From Actinoplanes teichomyceticus ATCC 31121 (GTDB lineage: Bacteria > Actinomycetota > Actinomycetes > Mycobacteriales > Micromonosporaceae), in contig NZ_CP023865.1 of NCBI RefSeq assembly GCF_003711105.1, positions 7,051,001 to 7,115,000 on the forward strand: 64,000 bases of DNA, written 5' to 3'. The notes under the pieces were generated by a model. The model searched no databases, was not told the DNA's origin, and worked only from the letters and a program-made list of their open reading frames with translations. A program made the translations under genes and the position numbers. Every line of letters begins with the position of its first letter. Position 1 is the stretch's first letter. Positions 54,504 to 64,000 of the stretch are shown here, one piece after another.

Positions 54504-54740
54504 GTGTCCGCGTTGGAAGAACATGAGGACGTCTACGCGCCGGACCAGCTGAAGCCGACCAACCGCCGGCGGGCCCAGCGCGGCGCGATCATCTCCGCGG
54601 CCATCCTGCTGCTCTACTTCTGGGGCAACCAGCAGGGCAACACCGAGAAGGTGTGGCTCGTCGTGCTCGCCGTCCTGCTGGTCGGCGCGGTGATCGGGGA
54701 CATCGTGCTGCGCAAGGCCGGTCTGCGGCCGAACGACTGA
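54504..54740 (+). CDS. DUF2631 small membrane protein
   Basis: 78 aa. A charged, soluble N-terminus (SALEEHEDVYAPDQLKPTNR) is followed by two membrane helices (AIISAAILLLYFWG; VWLVVLAVLLVGAVIGDIVL). Actinobacterial DUF2631 proteins sit in this neighbourhood (near dxr/rlmN); function unknown. GTG start with GAGGAGG eight bases upstream. Followed by a strong terminator. Confidence 0.9.
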   Translation: MSALEEHEDVYAPDQLKPTNRRRAQRGAIISAAILLLYFWGNQQGNTEKVWLVVLAVLLVGAVIGDIVLRKAGLRPND

Positions 54741-54754
54741 CCGGCCCGCACGAC

Positions 54755-54793
54755 AAGGGAGGTCCCGCCGTCACCGGCCGGACCTCCCTTTTT
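54755..54793 (+). terminator. Terminator after the DUF2631 gene
   Basis: AAGGGAGGTCC, a 14-nt loop and GGACCTCCCTT form a perfect 11-bp stem running into TTTTT on the plus strand; the AA arm also gives a short U-run on the minus strand, so it may serve the convergent DivIVA-like gene as well. Confidence 0.85.
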
Positions 54794-54799
54794 CGATGC

Positions 54800-56152
54800 C
54801 TACCGGCGGCGCAGCAGGATGTCCTTGACCTCGCGGAGCGCCGCGTCGACCTCGGCCTCGAAGTAGCCGTTCGGCACCAGGCCGAACTGCAGCATGTCCA
54901 GGTCGTTCTCGTTCACCGGCATCGGGCCGCGACCGGTCATCGCCTGCAGGATGCCCTCGAACAGCCGGTCCACCTGCATCGGGTCGTACCCGCTGCCGAA
55001 CCGCCGCGGCTGGAACGTGCGGCGCAACTGGTCCACCCGGTAGAGCTCGCCGCCGGGCTCGCCCATCGGCGGGCCGAGCTGCGGCTGCTGGGGCTGACCG
55101 TATCCACCGGGGGCGCCGCTCATCGGGGCGCCCGCCATCGGCGAGCCCGGCATCCCGGCCGGCGGCGGGGGCTGCATCGGGCCGCCCATCGGGGCCGGCG
55201 GCATCGGCGGGCCGCCGTAGCCGCGCGGGTCACGGTCGGGCATCCGGATCTCGGCGGTCATGTCCGTCTTGCCGTGCCGGCCCGGCTCGAAACCGCTGTA
55301 CGAGGTGGGCTCGTCGTAGCCGCCCTGGTCGTAGCCCTGCGGGGCGTTGCGCTGCGGCAGCGGGGGCTGGCCGCCGTACGTGGTGGGCTCGTCGAACCGG
55401 CCGCCGTACGGATCGGGCTGCGGCATCTGCGGGCGCTGCGGCATCTGCGGAGGCATCGCCGGCGGCATCATCCGGTCGTCCCGCACCGGGGCCGGGATCC
55501 GCTCGGTCTGGGCCATGCCGGGGTTGCTCGGCGCGGGGCCGTTGAACTGCTGACCCGGGTTGTTGAACTGCGGGCCGGGGTTGCCGAACTGGGGGCCGCC
55601 CATGCCCGGACCACCCTGGCCACCCATGCCGGGACCGCCCATGCCGGGACCGCCGGGGCCACCCATGCCGGGACCGCCGGGGCCACCCATACCGGGGCCC
55701 ATGCCGGGGCCGCCCGGGCCACCCATACCGGGGCCGGCATGGGCGTTGCGGGGCATACCGCCACCCGGACCGCCGGAGAGCGCCGGCGGGCCGCTGGGCT
55801 GCCCGATCGGGCCGGAACGGTCGATGGAGCCACGGTCGATCGCGCCGGACCGGTCGGCCGACAGGCCACCGCGCATCGAGTCACGCATCGGGTCGGCGGG
55901 GCGGCCACCACGCTCCTCGAACTCGGCGAGCTGCCGCTCCACCCGGTCCAGGTGCAGGTCCACCTGCCACTCGTCGTAACCCCCGAAGCGCACCCGGAAG
56001 ACGACGTCGTGCACCTCCTGCGCGGCGACCGGCGGGCCGACCTGCTCACCGGCCAGGGTCGCCTCGACCCGGTCCAGGAAGGCGTCGACCTCGTCGACCT
56101 TGTAGCCCCGGCGCAGCGCGCGCCGCCGGAAACGCTGTCCCTGACTCGTCAC
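54800..56152 (-). CDS. DivIVA-domain protein with Gly/Pro/Met-rich linker
   Basis: 450 aa. Three DivIVA-like modules: RFRRRALRRGYKVDEVDAFL (N-terminal), FGGYDEWQVDLHLDRVERQL, and FQPRRFGSGYDPMQVDRLFE at the C-terminus. Between them is a ~250-residue Gly/Pro/Met linker with GGPGMGGPGGPGM-type repeats. DivIVA proteins bind curved membranes and recruit growth machinery; the spaced modules suggest a scaffold. The GTG at 56152 is favoured because GGGAG lies about five bases before it; the GTG four codons upstream is an alternative. Confidence 0.88.
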   Translation of the reverse strand: MTSQGQRFRRRALRRGYKVDEVDAFLDRVEATLAGEQVGPPVAAQEVHDVVFRVRFGGYDEWQVDLHLDRVERQLAEFEERGGRPADPMRDSMRGGLSADRSGAIDRGSIDRSGPIGQPSGPPALSGGPGGGMPRNAHAGPGMGGPGGPGMGPGMGGPGGPGMGGPGGPGMGGPGMGGQGGPGMGGPQFGNPGPQFNNPGQQFNGPAPSNPGMAQTERIPAPVRDDRMMPPAMPPQMPQRPQMPQPDPYGGRFDEPTTYGGQPPLPQRNAPQGYDQGGYDEPTSYSGFEPGRHGKTDMTAEIRMPDRDPRGYGGPPMPPAPMGGPMQPPPPAGMPGSPMAGAPMSGAPGGYGQPQQPQLGPPMGEPGGELYRVDQLRRTFQPRRFGSGYDPMQVDRLFEGILQAMTGRGPMPVNENDLDMLQFGLVPNGYFEAEVDAALREVKDILLRRR

Positions 56153-56189
56153 AACGTCTCCCACTCCGCTCGCCGGGACTCACGCCCAG

Positions 56190-57368
56190 TCACTGTGCCA
56201 CCTCCGCGTCGGCTGCGACGCCCCCTGCGCCCGCCTGCGTCAACTCTCCCGCGGCCAGCTGACCGCAGGCGCCGTCGATCTCCCGGCCGCGGGTGTCGCG
56301 CACCGTGGTCGCCACGCCCGCCTCACGCAGCCGCCGGACGAACTCCCGCTCGACCGGCTTGGGGCTGGCATCCCACTTGCTGCCCGGCGTCGGGTTCAGC
56401 GGGATGAGATTCACATGGGCCAGCTTGCCGTGCAGCAGGCGGCCGAGCAGGTCGGCACGCCAGGGCTGATCGTTTACGTCCCTGATCAGGGCGTATTCGA
56501 TGGAAACCCGACGGCCGGTCTGCGCCGCGTAGTCGAACGCGGCATCGAGCACCTCGGCCACCTTCCAACGCTGGTTGACGGGCACAAGCTCATCGCGCAG
56601 ATCATCATCGGGGGCGTGCAGTGACAACGCAAGAGTCACAGAGAGCTGTTCGGCGATCAACCGGCGCATTGCGGGCACCAAACCCACCGTCGAAACCGTG
56701 ATGTGCCGTTGTGAGAGTCCCAGGCCCTCCGGAGCGGGCGCGGTCAGCCGCCGCACCGCCTCGATGACCCGCGGATAGTTGGCCAGCGGCTCGCCCATTC
56801 CCATGAACACCACCCGGGACAGCCGGGGCGGCGAGCCGGTGACCGCGCCCGAGGCGGCCACCCCGGCGAGATAGACCACCTGGTCGACGATCTCGGCCAC
56901 CGACAGGTTGCGGGTCAGGCCCTGCTGGCCGGTCGCGCAGAACGGACAGGCCATGCCGCAGCCGGCCTGGCTCGACACGCACGCGGTGATCCGGTCCGGG
57001 TAGCCCATCAGGACGCTCTCGACCAGGGCGCCGTCGTGCAGCCGCCACAGCGTCTTGCGGGTGGCGCCGTCGTCGCAGGCCTGCTCGCGGATCGGGGTCA
57101 GCAGCGTGGGCAGCAGCTCGGTGGTGAGCTTGTCGCGCGCGGCGGACGGCAGATCCGTCATCGCCGCGGGGTCGCGCACCAGCCGGCCGAAGTAGTGGGT
57201 GGAGAGCTGCTTGGCCCGGAAGGCCGGCTCGCCCAGACCGGTCACCGCGGTCTTGCGCGCGGCGAGATCCAGGTCGGCGAGGTGGCGCGGGGGCATGCTG
57301 GGACGGCGGCGGGTGGTCACCGCGTCGGGCTGGTCGGGACTGATCGGGATGACCGGAAGAATCGTCAT
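56190..57368 (-). CDS. rlmN: Dual-specificity 23S rRNA A2503 / tRNA A37 C2-methyltransferase
   Basis: 392 aa. Radical-SAM ligands Cys137, Cys141 and Cys144 (CGMACPFC), the substrate-contact [11 protein letters not shown], and the C-terminal catalytic-type Cys in DGACGQL. RlmN methylates A2503 in 23S rRNA and A37 in some tRNAs. It lies 44 bp from the cdsA stop on the same strand. Confidence 0.97.
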   Translation of the reverse strand: MTILPVIPISPDQPDAVTTRRRPSMPPRHLADLDLAARKTAVTGLGEPAFRAKQLSTHYFGRLVRDPAAMTDLPSAARDKLTTELLPTLLTPIREQACDDGATRKTLWRLHDGALVESVLMGYPDRITACVSSQAGCGMACPFCATGQQGLTRNLSVAEIVDQVVYLAGVAASGAVTGSPPRLSRVVFMGMGEPLANYPRVIEAVRRLTAPAPEGLGLSQRHITVSTVGLVPAMRRLIAEQLSVTLALSLHAPDDDLRDELVPVNQRWKVAEVLDAAFDYAAQTGRRVSIEYALIRDVNDQPWRADLLGRLLHGKLAHVNLIPLNPTPGSKWDASPKPVEREFVRRLREAGVATTVRDTRGREIDGACGQLAAGELTQAGAGGVAADAEVAQ

Positions 57369-57411
57369 GGCATATCCAGTCTCCCACGCCCGCCGAGTTG
57401 GTCGCCCATAG

Positions 57412-58506
57412 CTAGTTCGGCGCGATGATCGCGAAGAGCAGGTAGGCCGTGGGGACCGCGAAGAGGATGGAGTCCAGCCGATCCATCAGCCCACCATGGC
57501 CGGGCAGCAGGTTGCTCATGTCCTTGATGCCGAGGTCGCGCTTGAGCATCGACTCGGCCAGGTCGCCCAGCACCGCGACCACCGAGATCGCCGCGCCGAA
57601 GAGCAGGCCGTAGTGGACCGGGACATCCATCAGGAAGAACAGCAGCGCGGCGCAGCCGAGGGCGGCCGCGGTCACCGACCCGGCGAAGCCCTCCCAGGAC
57701 TTCTTCGGGCTGATCTTCGGGGCCATCGGGTGCTTGCCGAGGAAGACACCGGCGGCGTACCCGCCGGTGTCGGAGAGCACCACGCCGACCACGGTGCCGA
57801 GCACCCGCCAGGCGCCGTCCTCCTCCGGGCGCACCAGCATGGCGGCGAAGCTGAGCAGGAAGGGAACGTAGACCGCGATCAGGGTGATCGCGGTGAAGTC
57901 GCGGCGCAGCGCCGGCACCCCGTCGGCGAGACGCCACAGCGCGGCGGCGCCGATCGTGGCGACCAGGCCGAGGGTCAGCGCGTCGACCCCTTCGTACCAG
58001 GCCAACCCGGTCATCACCACGGTCCCGGCGATCAGCGGGACCAGCGGCGGCCGGGCGCCGATCGAGGCCATCGCGCGGACGGTCTCCCAGACCCCCACGG
58101 CGGCGGCCACCGCCACCACGCCCAGCAGCGCCGGCGGCCAGACCAGCAGCGCCGCGAGCACGACCAGGCCCAGGCTCAACCCGACCGCGATGGCGGCGGG
58201 CAGGTTACGCCCGGCCCGGCTCTTCCGGTCGGCCCGGCCACGGCCGGCCCGGCGCTTGCCCTTGACCCGCTTGCCGGGCGGCTCCGGCAGATCCTGCGCG
58301 GCGCTCATCGGGCCGTGCCGCGCCGGGACGCCACCCGCCGGCTCGTCCGCGTGCCGGGACGGATCGGGGTACGCCGGGACGGCCTGACTGCGCCGGTGCT
58401 CGGCATACGGATCCTCCGGGGTGCCGGGGGTGTGGTGGACGTACGGCGCCGGCACGCTCGTGTCGTCGCCGGAGGCCTGCCCGGCACGCGGATCGAGGTA
58501 GGACAT
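57412..58506 (-). CDS. cdsA: Phosphatidate cytidylyltransferase
   Basis: 364 aa: a ~105-residue Pro/Arg-rich soluble N-terminus, then eight or so membrane segments ending in [13 protein letters not shown]...[13 protein letters not shown], the CDP-alcohol/CdsA signature (metal Asp in LSDTGGY). Makes CDP-diacylglycerol for phospholipids. The ATG overlaps the frr stop by one base (TGATG). Confidence 0.95.
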   Translation of the reverse strand: MSYLDPRAGQASGDDTSVPAPYVHHTPGTPEDPYAEHRRSQAVPAYPDPSRHADEPAGGVPARHGPMSAAQDLPEPPGKRVKGKRRAGRGRADRKSRAGRNLPAAIAVGLSLGLVVLAALLVWPPALLGVVAVAAAVGVWETVRAMASIGARPPLVPLIAGTVVMTGLAWYEGVDALTLGLVATIGAAALWRLADGVPALRRDFTAITLIAVYVPFLLSFAAMLVRPEEDGAWRVLGTVVGVVLSDTGGYAAGVFLGKHPMAPKISPKKSWEGFAGSVTAAALGCAALLFFLMDVPVHYGLLFGAAISVVAVLGDLAESMLKRDLGIKDMSNLLPGHGGLMDRLDSILFAVPTAYLLFAIIAPN

Positions 58507-59063
58507 CAGACTTCGAGCAGCTCGGCTTCCTTGTGCTTGACCAGCTCGTCGATCACCGAGACGTACCGGTGGGTGACGTCGTCGAGCTCCTTCTCGGCGC
58601 GACGGCCATCATCCTCGCCGGTCTCGCCGTCCTTGACCAGCTTGTCGATCTGCTCCTTGGCCTTGCGGCGCACGTTGCGGATCGCGACCCGGCCCTCCTC
58701 GGCCTTGGAACGGGCCACCTTGATCATGTCGCGGCGGCGTTCCTCGGTCATCTGCGGGAGGTGGATGCGCAGCTGGGTACCCTCGTTGTTCGGGTTCACC
58801 CCGAGGTCCGAGTCACGGATGGCGCGTTCGATCGGGCCGAGCTGGGTGTTGTCGTACGGCTTGACGATGACCATGCGGGGCTCCGGGATGCCGACGGAGG
58901 CCATCTGGGTCACCGGCGTGGGCGCGCCGTAGTAGTCCACCAGGATCTTCGAGAACATCGCCGGAGTGGCCCGGCCCGTCCGGATGGCGGCGAACTCCTC
59001 CTTGGCGTGTTCGACCGCGCTGTCCATCTTCTCTTCGGCCTCGAAGAGGGTTTCCTCGATCAC
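58506..59063 (-). CDS. frr: Ribosome recycling factor
   Basis: 185 aa, exactly the family length. [60 protein letters not shown] and [15 protein letters not shown] C-terminus identify RRF, which with EF-G splits post-termination ribosomes. GTG start with GAGGAG upstream. Confidence 0.98.
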   Translation of the reverse strand: MIEETLFEAEEKMDSAVEHAKEEFAAIRTGRATPAMFSKILVDYYGAPTPVTQMASVGIPEPRMVIVKPYDNTQLGPIERAIRDSDLGVNPNNEGTQLRIHLPQMTEERRRDMIKVARSKAEEGRVAIRNVRRKAKEQIDKLVKDGETGEDDGRRAEKELDDVTHRYVSVIDELVKHKEAELLEV

Positions 59064-59136
59064 CGGCTCTCCTCGCCTCCTTGCTGTCTTCGGTGGTGCG
59101 GGATGTGGGGACGTCGGGCGCGAGCGGGGCGTGAGC

Positions 59137-59898
59137 TCACGCGGTGATCAGTGTGCCGATCTTCTCGCCGGCGCACGCGCGCACGATGGTGTCGTCACCG
59201 TCCGCGCCGAAGACCAGCATCCGCAGCTTGTTCTCCTCGCAGAGGCTGAACGCCGCCTGGTCGGCCACCCGCAGCCCGCGCTGGATGACCTCCTGGAACG
59301 TGATGTGCTCCAGCTTGCGCGCGTCCGGGTCGATGCGCGGGTCGGCGGTGTAGACCCCGTCGACGCCGTTCTTGCTCATCAGCACCATGTCGGCGTGGAT
59401 CTCCAGCGCCCGCTGGGCGGTCACCGTGTCGGTGGAGAAGTACGGCATGCCGGCGCCGGCGCCGAAGATCACGACGCGGCCCTTCTCCAGGTGCCGGATC
59501 GCCCGCAGCGGGATGTACGGCTCGGCGACCTGGGCCATCGTGATGGCCGTCTGCACGCGGGTCTCGATGCCCTCCTTCTCCAGGAAGTCCTGGAGGGCCA
59601 GGCAGTTCATCACCGTGCCCAGCATGCCCATGTAGTCCGCGCGGTTGCGGTCCATGCCACGCTTCTGCAGCTCGGCGCCGCGGAAGAAGTTGCCGCCGCC
59701 GACCACCACGGCCACCTGGATGCCGCGCCGGTTCACCGTCGCGATCTGCCGGGCCAGCGCCTGCACCACGTCGGGGTCGACACCGACCGCGCCACCACCG
59801 AAGACCTCGCCGGACAGTTTCAGCACGACCCGGCGCGGCCGCATGGTCGGCGGGTTCTGATCGTCAACCGTGGCGGACTGCTCGGTCACCATCGTCAT
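59137..59898 (-). CDS. pyrH: UMP kinase
   Basis: 253 aa. [60 protein letters not shown] and [20 protein letters not shown] are the PyrH (amino-acid-kinase fold) motifs. Phosphorylates UMP to UDP; hexameric and UTP-inhibited in relatives. ATG 59898 (or 59892, two codons later) is the likely start. Follows tsf after a hairpin. Confidence 0.97.
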   Translation of the reverse strand: MTMVTEQSATVDDQNPPTMRPRRVVLKLSGEVFGGGAVGVDPDVVQALARQIATVNRRGIQVAVVVGGGNFFRGAELQKRGMDRNRADYMGMLGTVMNCLALQDFLEKEGIETRVQTAITMAQVAEPYIPLRAIRHLEKGRVVIFGAGAGMPYFSTDTVTAQRALEIHADMVLMSKNGVDGVYTADPRIDPDARKLEHITFQEVIQRGLRVADQAAFSLCEENKLRMLVFGADGDDTIVRACAGEKIGTLITA

Positions 59899-59942
59899 GA
59901 GACCCGCCTTCCCTTCACTTTCTGCAGGAGACCTTATGCGAC

Positions 59943-59980
59943 CGGGAGGCCGGACGCTCAATCGCGTGCCCGACCTCCCG
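59943..59980 (-). terminator. Hairpin between tsf and pyrH
   Basis: CGGGAGG (59943-59949) and CCTCCCG (59974-59980) pair, with partial inner pairing, 21 nt after the tsf stop. Probably attenuates read-through from rpsB-tsf into pyrH. Confidence 0.5.
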
Positions 59981-60000
59981 TACCAACAGCTTGCGGAGCC

Positions 60001-60831
60001 TTACTCCTGGCCGACCTCGTACCGGACGAAGCGGGTGACCTCGATACCGGCCTCGGTGATGACCTGCTTGACCGTCTTCTTGTTGTCGACGACCGAGGCC
60101 TGCTCCAGCAGGACGAAGTCCTTGAAGAAGGAGTTCACCCGGCCCTCGATGATCTTCGGCAGGGCCTGCTCGGGCTTGCCCTCCTCGCGAGCGGTCTGCT
60201 CGGCGATCCGGCGCTCCGACTCGACGACCTCGGCCGGAACCTCGTCCCGGGTGAGGTACTTCGGCCGCATCGCGGCGATCTGCATGCCGACGCCACGGGC
60301 GTCCGCGTCACCGGCCTCGTCGGTCTTGCCGGTGTACTCCACCAGCACGCCGACCTGCGGCGGCAGGTCCTGCGCCTTGCGGTGCAGGTAGACCGCGACG
60401 GTGCCGTCCAGGATCGTGAAGCGGTTCAGGACGATCTTCTCACCGATCTTGGCGGCGTAGTCCTGGACCAGGTCGGCGACCGTCTTGCCGTCCTCGATCG
60501 TGGCGGCCAGCAGCGCGGCGGCGTCGGCGATCCTGTGCTGCTCACCGAACTCGGCCAGGCGCTGGCCCAGCGCGACGAAGTCCGGGGTCTTCGCCACGAA
60601 GTCGGTCTCGCAGTTCAGCTCGAGCAGAGCCTTGCCGGAGTGGCTGACGATGCCGTTGGCGGCGGTGCGCCCGGCCCGCTTGCCGACGTCCTTCGCGCCC
60701 TTGATGCGCAGGAACTCGACGGCCTTGTCGAAGTCGCCGTCCGCCTCCTCCAGCGCCTTCTTGCAGTCCATCATGCCGGCACCGGTGAGGTCGCGGAGCT
60801 TCTTCACGTCCGCGGCGGTGTAGTTAGCCAT
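60001..60831 (-). CDS. tsf: Elongation factor Ts
   Basis: 276 aa. [60 protein letters not shown] and [20 protein letters not shown] define EF-Ts, the nucleotide exchange factor for EF-Tu. ATG 60831 gives the family start; longer upstream frame has no similarity. Downstream of rpsB with a hairpin between. Confidence 0.98.
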   Translation of the reverse strand: MANYTAADVKKLRDLTGAGMMDCKKALEEADGDFDKAVEFLRIKGAKDVGKRAGRTAANGIVSHSGKALLELNCETDFVAKTPDFVALGQRLAEFGEQHRIADAAALLAATIEDGKTVADLVQDYAAKIGEKIVLNRFTILDGTVAVYLHRKAQDLPPQVGVLVEYTGKTDEAGDADARGVGMQIAAMRPKYLTRDEVPAEVVESERRIAEQTAREEGKPEQALPKIIEGRVNSFFKDFVLLEQASVVDNKKTVKQVITEAGIEVTRFVRYEVGQE

Positions 60832-60859
60832 GACTCTTCTCTCGATGTCAGTCGGGATT

Positions 60860-60891
60860 CGGCCGCCGCCACCGGCGAGTGGCGGCGGCCG
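60860..60891 (-). promoter_or_regulatory. rpsB-tsf intercistronic hairpin
   Basis: A perfect 12-bp stem CGGCCGCCGCCA / TGGCGGCGGCCG with an 8-nt loop (60860-60871 with 60880-60891) between the rpsB stop and tsf start; likely adjusts the S2 to EF-Ts expression ratio. Confidence 0.6.
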
Positions 60892-60908
60892 GAAGCACGT
60901 CGGTTGAC

Positions 60909-61763
60909 TTACTCGGCGGGGACGGCGGCCGGAGCGGCAGCGGTCGCGTCGGCGGGCTGCTCGGCCTTCTTCTCGGCGCCCTCGTAGAGGTCCCGCTCCC
61001 ACTCGGGCAGCGGCTCACCGGCGGCGACGGTGCCGGCCTCCGGCTTGGCGTCGGCGTCACCGCGGTTGCGGCCGGAACGGGCGATCAGGCCGTCGGCGAC
61101 CGCGGCGGCGATGACCTTGGTCAGCAGCTCGGCGGAGCGGATCGCGTCGTCGTTGCCCGGGATCGGGAAGTCGACCTCGTCCGGGTCGCAGTTGGTGTCC
61201 AGCACCGCGATGACCGGGATGCCCAGCTTGCGGGCCTCGTCGACGGCGATGTGCTCCTTCTTGGTGTCCACGACCCAGATCGCCGACGGCGTCTTGGTCA
61301 TGTCCCGAAGGCCACCGAGCGTCTTGGTGAGCTTGGTCTTCTCCCGGAAGAGCTGGAGGGTCTCCTTCTTGGTGTAACCGGCGGCGGTGCCGCTCAGGTC
61401 ACCCAGGGCCTCGAGCTCCTTCATCCGCTGAAGGCGCTTGTACACCGTCTGGAAGTTGGTCAGCATGCCGCCGAGCCAACGGTGGTTCACGTACGGCTGG
61501 CCGACCCGCGTCGCCTGCTCGGCGATGGCCTCCTGGGCCTGCTTCTTGGTGCCGACGAAGAGGATGTGGCCACCCTCGGCGACGGTGTCCCGGACGAAGC
61601 TGTACGCCTTCTCGATGTAGTCGAGGGTCTGGCGCAGGTCGATGATGTAGATACCGTTGCGCTCGGTGAAGATGAAGCGCTTCATCTTCGGGTTCCAGCG
61701 CCGGGTCTGGTGCCCGAAGTGGACACCGCTCTCCAGCAGCTGACGCATGGTCACGACGGCCAT
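60909..61763 (-). CDS. rpsB: 30S ribosomal protein S2
   Basis: 284 aa. [60 protein letters not shown] and [20 protein letters not shown] are S2 hallmarks. The C-terminal ~45 residues are an Ala/Glu/Pro-rich extension usual in actinobacteria. ATG 61763 with AGGGAG upstream. First gene of rpsB-tsf. Confidence 0.98.
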   Translation of the reverse strand: MAVVTMRQLLESGVHFGHQTRRWNPKMKRFIFTERNGIYIIDLRQTLDYIEKAYSFVRDTVAEGGHILFVGTKKQAQEAIAEQATRVGQPYVNHRWLGGMLTNFQTVYKRLQRMKELEALGDLSGTAAGYTKKETLQLFREKTKLTKTLGGLRDMTKTPSAIWVVDTKKEHIAVDEARKLGIPVIAVLDTNCDPDEVDFPIPGNDDAIRSAELLTKVIAAAVADGLIARSGRNRGDADAKPEAGTVAAGEPLPEWERDLYEGAEKKAEQPADATAAAPAAVPAE

Positions 61764-62063
61764 GGTGGTGCTCCCTGATCTTCCCTGGTTGTCACACCCA
61801 CCGGCGGTGGGTGTCCTGGCGCCCGGTCGACGGCCACGGTCGGACCCGAATCAGATCGGGACCAGGGAGGGCTGTCGCCGGCGGCCGGCGCTGTGGGAAC
61901 AGCACTCGGAACCGTCGGAGGGCGCGCGAGGTCGACCGCGTGGGCGGTCGCCGCCGACAAGCATACGCCAACGCGCCGGGCGCGCTTGTGGTGCCCTTTC
62001 TTCCGTCCTGCGCGCGGGTCCGGGCCGAGGCTGGTCCGGGGCGATGCCGGGCAGGGGGAGCGG
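61764..62063 (-). promoter_or_regulatory. rpsB upstream/leader region
   Basis: 300 bp without a convincing gene. It must contain the rpsB promoter and leader, but I could not identify a clear -35/-10 pair; the 18-bp minisatellite begins directly upstream. Confidence 0.4.
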
Positions 62064-62460
62064 GTCCCCGGCGCGGAGCGGGTCCCCGGCGCGGAGCGGG
62101 TCCCCGGCGCGGAGCAGGTCCCCGGCGCGGAGCAGGTCCCCGGCGCGGAGCAGGTCCCCGGCGCGGAGCAGGTCCCCGGCGCGGAGCGGGTCCCCGGCGC
62201 GGAGCAGGTCCCCGGCGCGGAGCAGGTCCCCGGCGCGGAGCAGGTCCCCGGCGCGGAGCAGGTCCCCGGCGCGGAGCAGGTCCCCGGCGCGGAGCAGGTC
62301 CCCGGCGCGGAGCGGGCCCCGGCGCGGAGCAGGTCCCCGGCGCGGAGCAGGTCCCCGGCGCGGAGCAGGTCCCCGGCGCGGAGCAGGTCCCCGGCGCGGA
62401 GCAGGTCCCCGGCGCGGAGCAGGTCCCCGGCGCGGAGCAGGTCCCCGGCGCGGAGCGGGC
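62064..62460. repeat. 18-bp tandem repeat, about 22 copies
   Basis: GTCCCCGGCGCGGAGC[A/G]G repeated in phase for ~397 bp with one single-base deletion near 62316. Repeats keep several frames open on both strands (for example PGAEQV), but there is no start context, so I treat it as non-coding. It lies between rpsB and a convergentless small membrane-protein gene on the same strand. Confidence 0.92.
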
Positions 62461-62594
62461 CCCCGGGCGGCGCGGGTCGCCGGCGCGGAGCGGGCCCCCG
62501 GGCGGCGCGGGTCGCCGCGCGGCGCGGGTCGGTTCGGGGCGGCAGGTCCGGGGGCCGGGCCGGAGCAGCGGCGGACCGGGTGGAACCGGGCGTT

Positions 62595-63272
62595 TCAGGC
62601 GACGGCCAGGCCCGCTGCCACGAGCAGGACCAGACCCGCCGGCAGATACGCCAGCGGCGGGCGCAGCCAGGCCTCCCGGCTGACCGGGGCGTTGCCGTCG
62701 GCGGCGAACAGGCCGAACCCGGTCAGCGCCAGCCCCAGGGCGAGCAGGACCGCCGGCACGATGCCGCGGGCGGTGGCGTCGGCGGCGAAGGTCACCGTGG
62801 CGAGCAACCGCAGCGCCGGGAGGAACAGGACGAGCATCGCTACCGCCAGGATCACCGAAGAGACCGGAGGGCGGGTCCGGTAGACCCCCTCGGCCGGGCG
62901 CTCCGGGCCGACCGGGGGCACCAGGGCGGTCGGCCGGGCGGCCGGAGCCGCCGGTTCGGGCCGGGGTGACGGCTGGATCGCCGGATACTCCGGGCCGCGG
63001 ATCGGGATACGGCCTGATTCGTACGCCCCGCGCGGCTCCGGCGCGGCGACGCGTTGGTCGGGCAGCCGAACGCCGCCGGTGTCGTAGGCGGTGGCCGGGC
63101 GCTGCTCGGGCAGCCGAACGCCGCCGGTGTCGTACGGGCTCTTGGCCGGGGCGGGCGCGGGGGCGGCGTGCGCGCCGGAGGACTCCGGGTCACGCGGATA
63201 GCGGGGTGGATCGGTGTACCGGCTTCCGGAGTACCAGCTCGGGCCGGACTCGTCGGCGTAACGATGCTCCAC
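62595..63272 (-). CDS. Small membrane protein with Pro-rich cytoplasmic N-terminus
   Basis: 225 aa, not recognised as a named family. Residues 1-130 are polar and Pro/Arg/Tyr-rich, with a duplicated YDTGGVRLP[E/D]QR element; residues ~135-225 have three to four membrane helices (VILAVAMLVLFLPALRLLAT; GIVPAVLLALGLALTGFGLF; LAYLPAGLVLLVAAGLAV). No enzyme motif. ATG start at 63272. Divergent from yraN. Confidence 0.75.
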   Translation of the reverse strand: MEHRYADESGPSWYSGSRYTDPPRYPRDPESSGAHAAPAPAPAKSPYDTGGVRLPEQRPATAYDTGGVRLPDQRVAAPEPRGAYESGRIPIRGPEYPAIQPSPRPEPAAPAARPTALVPPVGPERPAEGVYRTRPPVSSVILAVAMLVLFLPALRLLATVTFAADATARGIVPAVLLALGLALTGFGLFAADGNAPVSREAWLRPPLAYLPAGLVLLVAAGLAVA

Positions 63273-63418
63273 GGATTCGCACCGTAGGCGAGCCTGGCCG
63301 TTCCGGCCACAGTTGAGGGCATATCACAACCGGACGTGGACCGTACGAAAATCCACAGTGACGCTGCGTCCACAGCATGATTCACAGCGAGTGACCCGGC
63401 CTGCCACGGTCCGGCGGC

Positions 63419-63778
63419 ATGACGACTCAGCGACGGGCGGTCGGGGCGTACGGCGAGCGACTCGCCGCCCGGCATCTGACGGACCGCGGCCTGCAGGTGC
63501 TGGCCCGCAACTGGCGATGCGCCGACGGCGAGGTCGACCTGATCCTGCGGGACGGCGACGACGTGGTGTTCTGCGAGGTGAAGACGCGGCGGACGGCGAC
63601 CTTCGGGCCGCCGGCCGCCGCGGTCGACCACCGCAAGGTACGCAAATTGCGGCAGCTCGCCGGCCGCTGGCTGGCCGAGTCCGGCACGCATGCCGGGCAG
63701 ATCCGCTTCGACGTGGTGGAGGTGCTCCCCCAGCCGCGCGGAGCCGCCCGGGTCGTGCACCTGCGGGCGGCGTTCTGA
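63419..63778 (+). CDS. YraN/UPF0102 endonuclease-fold protein
   Basis: 119 aa. AVGAYGERLAARHLTDRGLQ, NWRCADGEVDLILRDGDDVV and FCEVKTRRTATFG carry the E..D..ExK nuclease-like residues of UPF0102. Biological role not settled. The stop overlaps the next start by one base (TGATG), the common yraN-comM pairing. Confidence 0.95.
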   Translation: MTTQRRAVGAYGERLAARHLTDRGLQVLARNWRCADGEVDLILRDGDDVVFCEVKTRRTATFGPPAAAVDHRKVRKLRQLAGRWLAESGTHAGQIRFDVVEVLPQPRGAARVVHLRAAF

Positions 63779-64000
63779 TGAGCTACGCCCGGGTGCTCTG
63801 CGTCGGCCTGGTCGGGGTGACCGGCCGGCTGGTCGAGGTGGAGGCGGACCTCTCCGCCGGCCTGCCCGCCGTGGTGCTGACCGGCCTGCCGGACACCGCC
63901 CTGCACGAGGCACGCGACCGGGTCCGCGCCGCGGTGGTCAACAGCGGCCGGGACTGGCCGAACCGCCGGATCACGGTGAACCTGCTGCCGGCCGCCCTGC
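63778..64000 (+). CDS. YifB/ComM-family Mg-chelatase-like AAA ATPase, N-terminal fragment
   Basis: Only the first ~74 codons are present, cut by the window edge. SYARVLCVGLVGVTGRLVEV, EADLSAGLPAVVLTGLPDTA and NRRITVNLLPAAL are the typical ComM/YifB N-terminal (Lon-like) domain, upstream of the AAA module. Homologues act as branch-migration helicases in recombination and transformation. Translationally coupled to yraN. Confidence 0.93.
   Translation, partial: MSYARVLCVGLVGVTGRLVEVEADLSAGLPAVVLTGLPDTALHEARDRVRAAVVNSGRDWPNRRITVNLLPAAL

Noticed and set aside
61747..62969. Long open frames on the plus strand across the 18-bp repeat array
   Set aside because: The repeat length is a multiple of three, so several frames stay open; the encoded PGAEQV/ARSRSP strings are pure repeat, with no ribosome site or non-repeat domain.

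Overview
The window is very GC-rich (roughly 72-75% by eye) and densely coding. Gene order and protein sequences point to a high-GC actinobacterium, most likely of the Micromonosporaceae (Actinoplanes-like). That assignment is an inference from synteny: rimP-nusA-ylxR-infB, rbfA-nrnA-truB-ribF-rpsO-pnp, dxr-M50 protease-ispG, and rpsB-tsf-pyrH-frr-cdsA-rlmN all run on the minus strand. I saw no IS element, prophage, tRNA, rRNA or CRISPR array.

Layout. 1-18.8 kb is the translation/RNA block on the minus strand: rimP, nusA, ylxR, infB, a TRM11-like methyltransferase, a DUF503 protein, rbfA, nrnA, a MATE exporter, truB, ribF, rpsO, pnp and the start of an M16 peptidase. A plus-strand two-component pair (membrane hybrid kinase plus stand-alone receiver, 4.1-7.4 kb) sits between truB and ribF. 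18.9-23 kb holds a Tat lipoprotein, a ferritin-like protein, a nucleotidyltransferase-like protein with an altered active site, a VIT-family transporter coupled to map, and a STAS protein. 23-26.5 kb is one giant gene joining a hybrid histidine kinase, a SpoIIE/PP2C phosphatase and an RsbW-like kinase; it converges on the STAS gene.

26.6-33.3 kb is a catabolic cluster on the minus strand: APC permease, glutamine-synthetase-like ligase, aldehyde dehydrogenase, SDR and two class I amidotransferase-like (C26) hydrolases. It looks like a gamma-glutamylation route for an amine or amino alcohol. 33.6-37.6 kb is a DesK/NarL-type two-component system with a NatAB-like ABC exporter. 38.1-41.9 kb is a TetR / YhgE-Pip / degenerate ABC-ATPase operon with a perfect 24-bp operator in front. 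42-46 kb has an LLM flavoprotein, an ArsR-like regulator carrying an in-frame minisatellite, a PadR regulator and a GNAT protein.

46.4-50.1 kb is ispG, an M50 site-2 protease and dxr (MEP isoprenoid pathway plus regulated proteolysis). 50.2-54.7 kb holds a YihY/BrkB membrane protein, a PYROXD2-like FAD oxidoreductase, a metallo-beta-lactamase/Rieske fusion and a DUF2631 protein. 54.8-61.8 kb is a DivIVA-like protein, rlmN, cdsA, frr, pyrH, tsf and rpsB. The end has an 18-bp minisatellite of about 22 copies, a small membrane protein, yraN and the start of comM.

The most interesting items are the kinase-phosphatase-anti-sigma fusion facing a STAS gene, the TetR/YhgE operon whose ATPase has lost every canonical catalytic motif, the MBL-Rieske fusion, the amine catabolic cluster, and several minisatellites, one of them coding. 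All starts and residue numbers were counted by hand; no database search was run.
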